Source: Chloroflexota bacterium (GTDB lineage Bacteria; Chloroflexota; Anaerolineae; Caldilineales; Caldilineaceae). From it: DNA of 5,471 nucleotides. Where the stretch lies: contig QEUW01000480.1 of the NCBI GenBank assembly GCA_003577005.1, forward strand, positions 1 through 5,471, written 5' to 3'. The notes under the pieces are model-generated. The model worked only from the letters and a program-made list of their open reading frames with translations. It was not told the origin of the DNA and did no database searches. The translations under genes were made by a program, and so were the position numbers. Shown piece by piece: positions 1 to 4,874 of the stretch. Within the stretch, counting starts at the first letter, position 1. Every line of letters begins with the position of its first letter.

Positions 1-144
1 TGCTTCTTCACAGCCATAGGATGATTCTGTCGAGCCAGGCCGGCGACCTCACCTGGCCTGCCGACAGCATACATGCCTACCCCAACATTTGGATTGCATT
101 GAGCGATGGCTTCACCCACTGAATCAGGCAAATCTTGTGCTCAC
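1..144. other. Left edge without a supported gene
   Basis: No gene can be supported here. The minus strand is open in one frame from base 140 down to base 3 (46 codons), preceded by a TGA at 143-141, with possible TTG (131), GTG (119) and ATG starts. Its translation looks fairly protein-like, with a G-M-Y-A-V-G-R-P-G-E stretch, but I recognise no family and the frame runs off the window. It begins directly behind the minus-strand terminator at 182-145, which leaves little room for a promoter. An imperfect hairpin (CTGTCG 27-32 with CGACAG 62-67, and GCCAGG 34-39 with CCTGGC 52-57) lies inside it and has no T-tract. Confidence 0.3.
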
Positions 145-182
145 AAAAAAACGCCGGCACTTCTCAACATCTGCCGACGTTT
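145..182 (-). terminator. Rho-independent terminator of the minus-strand locus
   Basis: Read on the minus strand, AAACGTCGGCA (182-172) pairs with TGCCGGCGTTT (159-149). This gives an 11-bp stem with one G-U pair and a 12-base loop, and the run of seven T at 151-145 overlaps the stem foot. This is the classic intrinsic terminator layout. It lies about 110 bases downstream of the stop of the C39-like peptidase frame at 293. On the plus strand the wobble pair becomes an A-C mismatch and no T-run follows, so only the minus direction is supported. Confidence 0.8.
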
Positions 183-292
183 ACTATCATACTTCTATGA
201 ATCACACCGAACAGATCGCCCGGATCCTGCGCAAATAGCTCCTACCGTAGCGACATCCCCTATTGCACAGCGCCCTCCTACGTTTGTTCTTC

Positions 293-796
293 TCAGTTGC
301 TGATCACCGCATACGTCTCATCCTGAGCCAGCCAGGCTAGATCGAAATCTCTCAACGAGACCGGGACCGGCCCAGCCGGCAATTCAGGATCGTTCAGATA
401 GACCTGAGTCGCATCCATCCCCACGACCACCACTGCGTGATAGACATTGACCCCGTTCCAGTAGGGCAACTCTTGCGTCTGGACTGAAGCAATACAGGGC
501 CAACCGGCAGTGAGGAACGTGTACAGCTCTTCCAACGCGCCGCACATGCGGTAAGTGACCGCGATCTTCAGCCGCTCCAGCTTGCGGATGTGCGAGAACT
601 GCGTGCCCAGCCCCGGCTCGATGGCGCTTTGCGCCCACTACGTGAAGGCCAACAGCTTGACCAGCCGCTCATACCGCACTGGCCGCTTTAGATAGCTAAG
701 GCACATGGCAGCGCGTGCCGCCAGGCACTCACCGTTTGTCCGTTGTTGCACATGAGGTACAGCGAGGCGTACAGGCGCTGGGGGAGTGAAGATCAT
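293..796 (-). pseudogene. C39-like cysteine peptidase, interrupted by an in-frame TAG
   Basis: The frame reads from ATG at 796-794 to TGA at 295-293. It has 52 codons, then TAG at 640-638, then 114 more codons in the same frame. What is seen: a segment ending in P-H-V-Q-Q, then N-G-E-C with candidate nucleophile Cys24. After the stop come Y-H-A-V-V-V-V-G with His120 (counting the stop as one residue) and V-Y-L-N-D-P with Asp136. These are the spaced Cys, His and Asp motifs of C39-like papain-fold peptidases, which cleave peptides or, as degenerate members, only bind them. About 167 residues is normal for a single domain. Neither half has the full triad, so I call it a pseudogene. Stop suppression or a sequencing error would restore a complete enzyme. 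The start is unsure: no good Shine-Dalgarno precedes ATG 796, and the frame is open back to ATG 976, where it merges with the upstream fragment. No signal peptide is visible. Confidence 0.65.
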
Positions 797-1101
797 AGCG
801 CAATCGAACGCGCCGTGGGGGAGGAGCTCCAGCGGATTGCCGCCCGGCTGCCCTGCCTCTCGCACCGGCGGCAGGGTGACCGCTTCGTATCCAGCCGGCA
901 TCTCGCTGCGGGGCTGGTAGGGCGGCAGTGCGGCGCTTCCGCCCCCATCATGTAGCTCACCTGGTGCAACAGCCACCGCTGCACCGTGCGCCGCGCCGCC
1001 TCCACCGTCACCCGCAGGTTCACCGTGCGCCGGACATACACCTCAAATTCACCCTGTTCAGGAACCACATAAGAGTCCAGCACAACCGTCATCGTCTTCA
1101 C
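797..1101 (-). pseudogene. Uncharacterised small protein, frameshifted partner of the peptidase
   Basis: Translation could start at GTG 1101 or, better, ATG 1092, which has AGGGGG about 8 bases upstream. The first 50 or so residues look like real protein: a beta-strand-like segment (T-V-V-L-D-S-Y-V-V), then G-E-F-E-V-Y-V-R-R-T-V-N-L-R-V, then a helix rich in R and A ending V-S-Y-M-M-G. After about base 945 this frame becomes Arg/Ser-rich and loses character. The overlapping frame (open from 976) then carries the sensible continuation, with L-P-P-Y-Q-P-R and V-T-L-P-P-V-R-E-A-G-Q-P, and runs without a stop into the peptidase frame. The simplest reading is a frameshift, probably with an internal deletion, in a small gene that sat just upstream of the peptidase. 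I do not recognise the family. A regulatory or substrate role for the peptidase is possible but not shown. Confidence 0.45.
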
Positions 1102-1310
1102 CCCCTGCGCCTAAAGCAGATGCACGCTGTGAAAATCATAGCAGAGTTACGCCAGTTTCGCTAACATTCCCATAAAGGCAAAGATCGAGCTTTGGGCTGC
1201 GCCGCTCCTGGCCAACGCAATCACCGTCCCCATCGCCAGTTGCGCCGACGACATACCACCTTAGATTGTCCACACGCTACACGCCAGTGGATCTCCTCGC
1301 TGTTCTTGCG
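1102..1310. other. Spacer between the decayed locus and the GntR gene
   Basis: This stretch lies downstream of the GntR gene and upstream of the decayed minus-strand locus. No clear terminator for the GntR gene is visible: a short CCAC/GTGG pairing near 1271-1291 has no T-run. One minus-strand ORF of 35 codons (1254-1147) encodes a small Ala/Met/Leu-rich hydrophobic peptide. It has a Shine-Dalgarno-like AAGGTGGT directly abutting its ATG, which is too close for normal use. I see no promoter with both boxes near consensus for the decayed gene. Nothing else is supported. Confidence 0.4.
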
Positions 1311-2027
1311 CTACGGCGATAAGAGCCTCCGGGCGTAGGCGATATGTTGGCGCATCGCCTCTCTTGCACGCTCAGGATCGCCTGCTGCGATTGCATGGTA
1401 GATGATCCGGTGCCCACGAACAGCCTCCAACAATTGCCCCCGATCCTTTTCAGCCTGTACTTGCAGCCATGTCCGCATGGCCCCCTGCAATCCCGTCATA
1501 ATGGCGATAATCAGCGGGTTATGTGTGCTCGTCGCCAACGCCTCATGAAAGTCAGCATCCGCCCGAATATTGAACAGGAGGTCATCAGGATTGTTGGCCG
1601 CCTCAATTTGCTCGACCAATTCTTTGAGTCTCGCCAGATCCTCAGCAGTCGCCCGTCGTGCCGCCAGCGCGGCGATACCAGGTTCGTGGATCTCGCGCAG
1701 GTCCAGCAGATCCCCGTGGGTGCAGTTGCCCAAGGCGACATAGCGTTCAATCGACTGGCCCAGCACATTGCCGGGGACACGGGTAATATAGGTGCCACTT
1801 CCCAATCGGCTCTGCACCAGTCCTCTGTGTTGTAACAGTGAGATGGCCTGGCGGATCGAACCACGATTGACGCCAAACATGCTCGCCAGTTCTCGCTCCG
1901 ACGGCAGTTGTTCTCCCTCCTGAAGCTGCTTATCAGTGATCATCTCTTCAATATAGTCGGCTACCTGCTCATGAATATGTTGTCGTTTGATCTGAAAGGA
2001 AGCGAAAGGATTATTGCTGTACGTCAT
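1311..2027 (-). CDS. GntR-family transcriptional regulator, FadR subfamily (FCD domain)
   Basis: This is a DNA-binding repressor or activator of 238 residues, the usual length for the FadR subfamily. The N-terminal winged helix-turn-helix covers about residues 15-82 and includes L-P-S-E-R-E-L-A (41-48), the recognition-helix region V-N-R-G-S-I-R-Q-A (53-61) and the wing G-L-V-Q-S-R-L-G-S-G-T-Y (69-80). The C-terminal all-helical FCD ligand domain starts near residue 105 with D-L-R-E-I-H-E-P. Asp157, His161, His206 and His228 match the pattern of FCD metal ligands, which in the family help bind carboxylate effectors such as sugar acids. ATG 2027 is the only reasonable start: an in-frame TGA lies two codons upstream and the next Met is residue 29. 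Its Shine-Dalgarno AGAGGA (2046-2041) is rather far, 13 bases. The gene is divergent from the GH4 operon and faces a control region with repeated sites, so it most likely regulates that operon and itself. The inducer is unknown. Confidence 0.93.
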   Translation of the reverse strand: MTYSNNPFASFQIKRQHIHEQVADYIEEMITDKQLQEGEQLPSERELASMFGVNRGSIRQAISLLQHRGLVQSRLGSGTYITRVPGNVLGQSIERYVALGNCTHGDLLDLREIHEPGIAALAARRATAEDLARLKELVEQIEAANNPDDLLFNIRADADFHEALATSTHNPLIIAIMTGLQGAMRTWLQVQAEKDRGQLLEAVRGHRIIYHAIAAGDPERAREAMRQHIAYARRLLSP

Positions 2028-2071
2028 GATTCACACTTGTTCCTCTGCAATGTCTTAGCGAAGTGGGATGA

Positions 2072-2099
2072 ATTATTAATGATTTTTGCCAGTTGACAA
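2072..2099 (-). promoter_or_regulatory. Probable promoter of the GntR gene
   Basis: On the minus strand a -35 box TTGTCA (2099-2094) is followed, after 16 bases, by a -10 box AATAAT (2077-2072). This predicts a start near 2065 and a leader of about 38 bases. Each box differs from the sigma-70 consensus by one base (TTGACA) or one to two bases (TATAAT). The -35 lies on top of the -35 of the divergent plus-strand promoter, so the two polymerases could not bind together. A competing -35, TTGACC at 2106-2101, has a spacing too long for the same -10. Confidence 0.45.
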
Positions 2100-2106
2100 A
2101 GGTCAA
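2093..2106. promoter_or_regulatory. TTGAC-N4-GTCAA dyad on the shared -35 region
   Basis: TTGAC (2093-2097) and GTCAA (2102-2106) form a perfect 5-bp inverted repeat around AAAG. It covers the -35 box of the plus-strand promoter and most of the -35 of the minus-strand one. A dimeric regulator bound here would block both. The dyad is short and partly explained by the -35 consensus itself, so it may be fortuitous. Confidence 0.3.
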
Positions 2107-2115
2107 TTGGCTGGG
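2105..2115. promoter_or_regulatory. Partial third copy of the operator-like repeat
   Basis: AATTGG-CTGG at 2105-2114 equals AATTGG-T-CTGG of the copy at 2282-2296 with one base missing. It pairs as an inverted repeat (10 matched positions, one bulged base) with CCAG-A-CCAATT at 2128-2138, and the two arms flank the -10 box TATACT. It sits inside the promoter spacer, where a bound protein would exclude RNA polymerase. Confidence 0.35.
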
Positions 2116-2124
2116 TTATACTAC

Positions 2125-2139
2125 TGTCCAGACCAATTT
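2125..2139. promoter_or_regulatory. Operator-like repeat, copy 1, at the transcription start
   Basis: TGTCCAGACCAATTT is the exact reverse complement of 2282-2296. It lies right at the predicted start of the plus-strand transcript. One half (GACCA, or TGGTC on the other strand) resembles the TGGT/ACCA half-sites known for FadR-subfamily GntR regulators; the other half (TGTCC) is less like it. The product of the adjacent divergent gene is the natural candidate to bind it. Confidence 0.5.
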
Positions 2140-2359
2140 TTACAACGACAAGAGAGATTTGTCAAACGTTTCGCCATCTAAAATGGTGGTTGGCGTGCTC
2201 TCTGCTCAGTCTGTTCCCCCTTCCGTTACTTATGACAGCCTGGTAAACGTTGTTGGCGAGCTTGTGCTTGTTTTTTTACCTAAATTGGTCTGGACACTCG
2301 ACAACTATACCAATCCAGTAGAGCCTTCTAGACTGGCTTGAGTCTCAGAGGAAGCTTCA
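2130..2359 (+). other. Long 5' leader of the GH4 operon
   Basis: About 230 bases lie between the predicted start of transcription and the GH4 start codon, AT-richer than the genes and with no real coding frame. Besides operator copy 2 it holds two AAACGTT cores (2164-2171, a full AAACGTTT palindrome, and 2245-2251) resembling the centre of LacI/CcpA-type operators. It also has a run of seven or more T at 2271-2277 behind only a 4-bp GAGC/GCTT hairpin, and a 5-bp AGACT/AGTCT hairpin (2330-2345) just before the ribosome binding site. I recognise no riboswitch class. Confidence 0.4.
2282..2296. promoter_or_regulatory. Operator-like repeat, copy 2, in the leader
   Basis: AAATTGGTCTGGACA is the exact inverted partner of 2125-2139, with 142 bases between the arms and 157 bp between centres. 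That distance is close to 15 turns of B-DNA, so proteins on both sites would face the same side of the helix, as in repression by looping. A weak second promoter (TTGGTC 2285-2290, 15 bases, TATACC 2306-2311) would overlap this copy. The pair could instead be the terminal repeats of a small 172-bp insertion, but no clear flanking target duplication is visible. Confidence 0.5.
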
Positions 2360-3661
2360 ATGACCAAGATCACACTCATTGGCGCCGGCAGTGCCATGTT
2401 TGGCAAGGGCTTCATCACCGACATCCTGACCCGCCCGGCCCTGGCCGGCGCCACATTGAGTCTGATGGATATCAACCCGGACAATCTTGCCATTGCCGAG
2501 GCATTGGCGAAAAAGATCGCTGACCAGGTGGAGGCGCCGGCCCGCATCGAAGCGACCACCGACCGCCGCCGGGCACTCGACGGCGCTGACTACGTCGTCT
2601 GTGTGATCGAAGCGCCCGGAGGTATCGAGGCCAACAAGATCGAACGGCGCATCTCCGAAAAGTATGGAGTAGACCAGGCCATTGGCTGCACCACAGGGCC
2701 GGGCGGTGTCTTCCGCACCTTGCGCTATATGCCACCCATGCTTGAGATCTGCCGGGACATGGAGGCGTTATGTCCTGATGCGCTGCTTTTGCACTATGCC
2801 AACCCTACGACGATGGTGCCTTGGGCGCTCAATATCGCCTCGTCGATCAAAAGCATTGGCATGTGCCACAGTGTCCAGCACACGGCCATGACCCTGGCTC
2901 GCTATCTTGGCGTCCCTTATCAGGAGACCGGGCATTGGGTGGCTGGGGTGAATCATCAGGCCTGGTTCCTACGCTTTGAATGGCAGGGCAAGGATGCCTA
3001 CCCGCTGTTACTCGAAAAGATGGCCGAGCCAGAAATCTACCAACAAGATAGGGTGCGCTGGGAAATGATGCGCTATTTCGGCTATTTCCTGACCGAATCC
3101 AGCTATCATAACTCCGAGTATGTCCCTTATTTTCGCAAAAATCCCACCTTGATCGAGCGCTTTGCTCCCAAAGTTGGCGGCATGCAGGACCACCAGTCCA
3201 AGTATCAACGGCGGGGACAAGAACTGCGCGAGGCGCAACGCCAGGAAGCGTTTGGCGCTGGACCCGTCGAACTCAAGACCAGCGACGAATACGCCGTGGG
3301 CATCATCCACGCCATGGAGACAAACATCCCCTATCGCTTCAACGGCAATGTGATCAATACCGGGCTGATCACCAACCTGCCACCGGGCTGTTGTGTGGAG
3401 GCGCCCTGTCTGGTGGATAACATGGGCGTTCATCCCTGTTATGTCGGCGATCTGCCGCCCCAATGCGCCGCGCTCAATCGCTCGCGCATTGCCGGCGACG
3501 AATTGGCCGTAAAAGCTGCCCTGGAACTAGATCGAAAAGCCGCTGAGCAAGCGGTAGCCTTGGACCCGCTCACGGCAGCCATCTGTACACTAGACCAGAT
3601 TCACGACATGGTGGACGAACTCTTCACTGCCCTGGTTGAGTATTTGCCTCAGTTCAACTGA
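2360..3661 (+). CDS. Glycoside hydrolase family 4, alpha-galactosidase/alpha-galacturonidase type
   Basis: This is a cytoplasmic glycosidase of 433 residues, the normal GH4 size. GH4 enzymes need NAD+ and a divalent metal, usually Mn2+. They oxidise C3 of the sugar, eliminate the aglycone, add water and reduce again. Seen here: an N-terminal Rossmann motif I-G-A-G-S-A-M-F (7-14), an acidic strand end L-M-D-I-N-P (Asp37), the substrate loop H-Y-A-N-P-T-T-M (145-152), and the metal ligands Cys169 in G-M-C-H-S-V and His199 in G-V-N-H-Q-A-W. The C-H-S-V signature points to the alpha-galactosidase (MelA) and alpha-galacturonidase branch rather than the 6-phospho-glucosidases. The two cannot be separated by eye, but the sugar-acid-type neighbours favour a uronide. 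The start ATG 2360 has GAGGA at 2348-2352, seven bases upstream, and puts the NAD motif at the usual N-terminal place. No signal peptide is present, so the substrate must be imported. It is the first gene of the operon, controlled by the divergent promoter and probably by the GntR protein. Confidence 0.95.
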   Translation: MTKITLIGAGSAMFGKGFITDILTRPALAGATLSLMDINPDNLAIAEALAKKIADQVEAPARIEATTDRRRALDGADYVVCVIEAPGGIEANKIERRISEKYGVDQAIGCTTGPGGVFRTLRYMPPMLEICRDMEALCPDALLLHYANPTTMVPWALNIASSIKSIGMCHSVQHTAMTLARYLGVPYQETGHWVAGVNHQAWFLRFEWQGKDAYPLLLEKMAEPEIYQQDRVRWEMMRYFGYFLTESSYHNSEYVPYFRKNPTLIERFAPKVGGMQDHQSKYQRRGQELREAQRQEAFGAGPVELKTSDEYAVGIIHAMETNIPYRFNGNVINTGLITNLPPGCCVEAPCLVDNMGVHPCYVGDLPPQCAALNRSRIAGDELAVKAALELDRKAAEQAVALDPLTAAICTLDQIHDMVDELFTALVEYLPQFN

Positions 3662-3824
3662 TCGGGCCAGCTACCTGCTCGAACCATATCCAAACAGAGT
3701 GCAGTCATCTCGAACGAGAAGAATTAGACGTAGATTTTCAGAGTTTCACGATTTTTGCTTTTTCAACCGTGCAATCTATGCAGTCAGTGTTCTATTTTTA
3801 GAACCAAGTGTAGAAGAAGCGATC
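3662..3824 (+). other. AT-rich spacer between GH4 and dehydrogenase genes
   Basis: These 163 bases are clearly AT-richer than the flanking genes. They contain a small TCTCG-AA-CGAGA hairpin near 3708-3719 without a T-run, and a perfect GTTCTA-TTTT-TAGAAC palindrome at 3789-3804. I see no intrinsic terminator, so GH4 transcripts can continue into the dehydrogenase. A weak promoter of its own is possible (for instance TTGCTT then TATGCA 16 bases on), but its boxes are poor. The dehydrogenase frame is open through the spacer back to 3636, yet that stretch is basic and low in character and is not taken as coding. Confidence 0.5.
3789..3804. repeat. Perfect palindrome just upstream of the dehydrogenase RBS
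   Basis: GTTCTA (3789-3794), TTTT, TAGAAC (3799-3804) is a perfect 6-4-6 inverted repeat ending about 20 bases before the ATG at 3825. As RNA it is a weak hairpin just ahead of the purine-rich ribosome binding site AGAAGAAG (3812-3819). As DNA it could be an operator. No second copy is seen in the window. Confidence 0.4.
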
Positions 3825-4859
3825 ATGCCGCAAAAGCTCAATGTTTTATTTCTACCCCACGCCCTCCAGTCCGAAGAGTTATTCACACCCTGGGGGGAAG
3901 ATGTTGTGGCGGCCATTGGTAACCGCCACCATCTTCGCATCTATGATTTTGCACAGCCGCCGGCAGCTCAGTTCGATGGTGTCGATGTGGTGATCGACCA
4001 CGGAGGTTCGCACCGCAGCCATGATCTGGCCGACGCTGCGGCCGGAAAAATCAAGCTGTGGCAGATCCTTGGCACTGGCGTCGATCACTTTCCCCTCGAC
4101 TACTGGTGCGCCAAAGGCATTCCAGTTGCCAATACACCCGGCCCTTTTAGCGCTATCTCACTCGCCGAGTGCGCCATGATGTTCATTCTCATGCTGACCC
4201 GGAAATACCCGGTCGCCAGAGCCAATCTGGAACAAGGGATCCTCTATGGCCCGCTGGGCCGGGAACTGGTGGGGCTGCGCCTGGGCATCATTGGTTTTGG
4301 CGCCAGTGGCCAGGCTCTGGCGCTGCGGGCGGCAGCGTTTGGCATGAAAATTGCCGCTATCGACATCCGCGATGTGCGTGAAGCGGAGATGGAAGAGTTT
4401 CGGTTAGAGTTCGTCGGCAAGCCTGCCGATCTCGATGATGTGATTGCCACAGCCGATGTCGTCTCTCTCCACCTGCATCTGACCAAAGATACATATCACC
4501 TGATCGATCACCGGAGACTGGCGCTAATGAAGCCAACTGCGTTTCTGATCAACGTGGCCCGTGGCGCGCTGGTCGATGAAGAAGCGTTAGTCCAGGCACT
4601 GGTCGAGGGCAAGATCGCTGGGGCCGGGATCGATGTATACAGCCAGGAGCCACCCGACCTCCAGTCCCCCCTGTTTCATCTGCCCAACGTGATCACGACC
4701 CCGCACAGTGCGGGCGTCACGGATGGCACTTCACGCAAGCGCGCCCAGGCGTGTGCGGAAAATGTGGAGCGCATCGCCGCCGGTCTTGAGCCGCTCTATT
4801 TGGTCTCTGTGCCGGAGGTGCTCTCAATATCGACGAATGAGCTTCCGTATCGACATTGA
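3825..4859 (+). CDS. D-isomer-specific 2-hydroxyacid dehydrogenase (NAD-dependent)
   Basis: This enzyme reversibly reduces a 2-keto acid to a D-2-hydroxy acid with NAD(P)H in the cytoplasm; family members act on glyoxylate, hydroxypyruvate, phosphoglycerate or lactate. Its 344 residues fit the family. Seen: a split catalytic domain with G-T-G-V-D-H (83-88), a Rossmann dinucleotide motif G-F-G-A-S-G (157-162) with Asp180 at the end of the second strand, which favours NAD over NADP, and the catalytic residues Arg246 in N-V-A-R-G, Glu275 in Y-S-Q-E-P-P and His294 in T-P-H-S-A-G. All key residues are present. I chose ATG 3825 because it has AGAAGAAG 5-12 bases upstream and gives the family's usual N-terminus; a longer frame from 3636 would overlap GH4 and add a basic unfamiliar stretch. 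It is followed after 15 bases by the aldolase gene, so the two are surely co-transcribed. The substrate is not readable from sequence; a keto acid from uronate or aldarate breakdown fits the context. Confidence 0.94.
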   Translation: MPQKLNVLFLPHALQSEELFTPWGEDVVAAIGNRHHLRIYDFAQPPAAQFDGVDVVIDHGGSHRSHDLADAAAGKIKLWQILGTGVDHFPLDYWCAKGIPVANTPGPFSAISLAECAMMFILMLTRKYPVARANLEQGILYGPLGRELVGLRLGIIGFGASGQALALRAAAFGMKIAAIDIRDVREAEMEEFRLEFVGKPADLDDVIATADVVSLHLHLTKDTYHLIDHRRLALMKPTAFLINVARGALVDEEALVQALVEGKIAGAGIDVYSQEPPDLQSPLFHLPNVITTPHSAGVTDGTSRKRAQACAENVERIAAGLEPLYLVSVPEVLSISTNELPYRH

Positions 4860-4874
4860 ACTGGGGCAACGAGC

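Larger units (their letters stand above)
2093..2122 (+). promoter_or_regulatory. Strong sigma-70-type promoter of the GH4 operon
   Basis: TTGACA (2093-2098, perfect -35) is separated by 18 bases from TATACT (2117-2122, five of six to consensus), which is preceded by GGGT. Transcription is predicted to begin near 2129-2131, giving a leader of about 230 bases before the GH4 start codon. Such a near-consensus promoter usually needs repression, which fits the repeated sites that overlap its spacer and start point. Confidence 0.72.

Noticed and set aside
106..303. Plus-strand ORF of 65 codons
   Set aside because: It crosses the minus-strand terminator and the end of the peptidase frame, has no ribosome binding site, and its composition (Pro/Thr/Ser-rich, no domain) looks like chance.
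2242..2280. Intrinsic terminator or attenuator before the GH4 gene (T-run at 2271-2277)
   Set aside because: The hairpin directly before the T-run is only 4 bp with a G-U pair, and the longer GGTAAA/TTTACC pairing encloses the T-run rather than preceding it.
2125..2296. A 172-bp miniature inverted-repeat element with 15-base terminal repeats
   Set aside because: No target-site duplication is visible on the flanks, and the position of copy 1 on the transcription start with a partial third copy outside the unit fits operators better. It is kept as an alternative only.
2093..2341. Plus-strand ORF of 82 codons in the control region
   Set aside because: It begins inside the -35 box and runs over the promoter, the transcription start and the operator repeats; no family, no ribosome binding site.
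3636..3824. N-terminal extension of the dehydrogenase from ATG 3636
   Set aside because: It overlaps the GH4 end, crosses an AT-rich spacer, adds an Arg/Phe-rich unfamiliar stretch, and the ATG at 3825 has its own purine-rich binding site and gives the normal family length.
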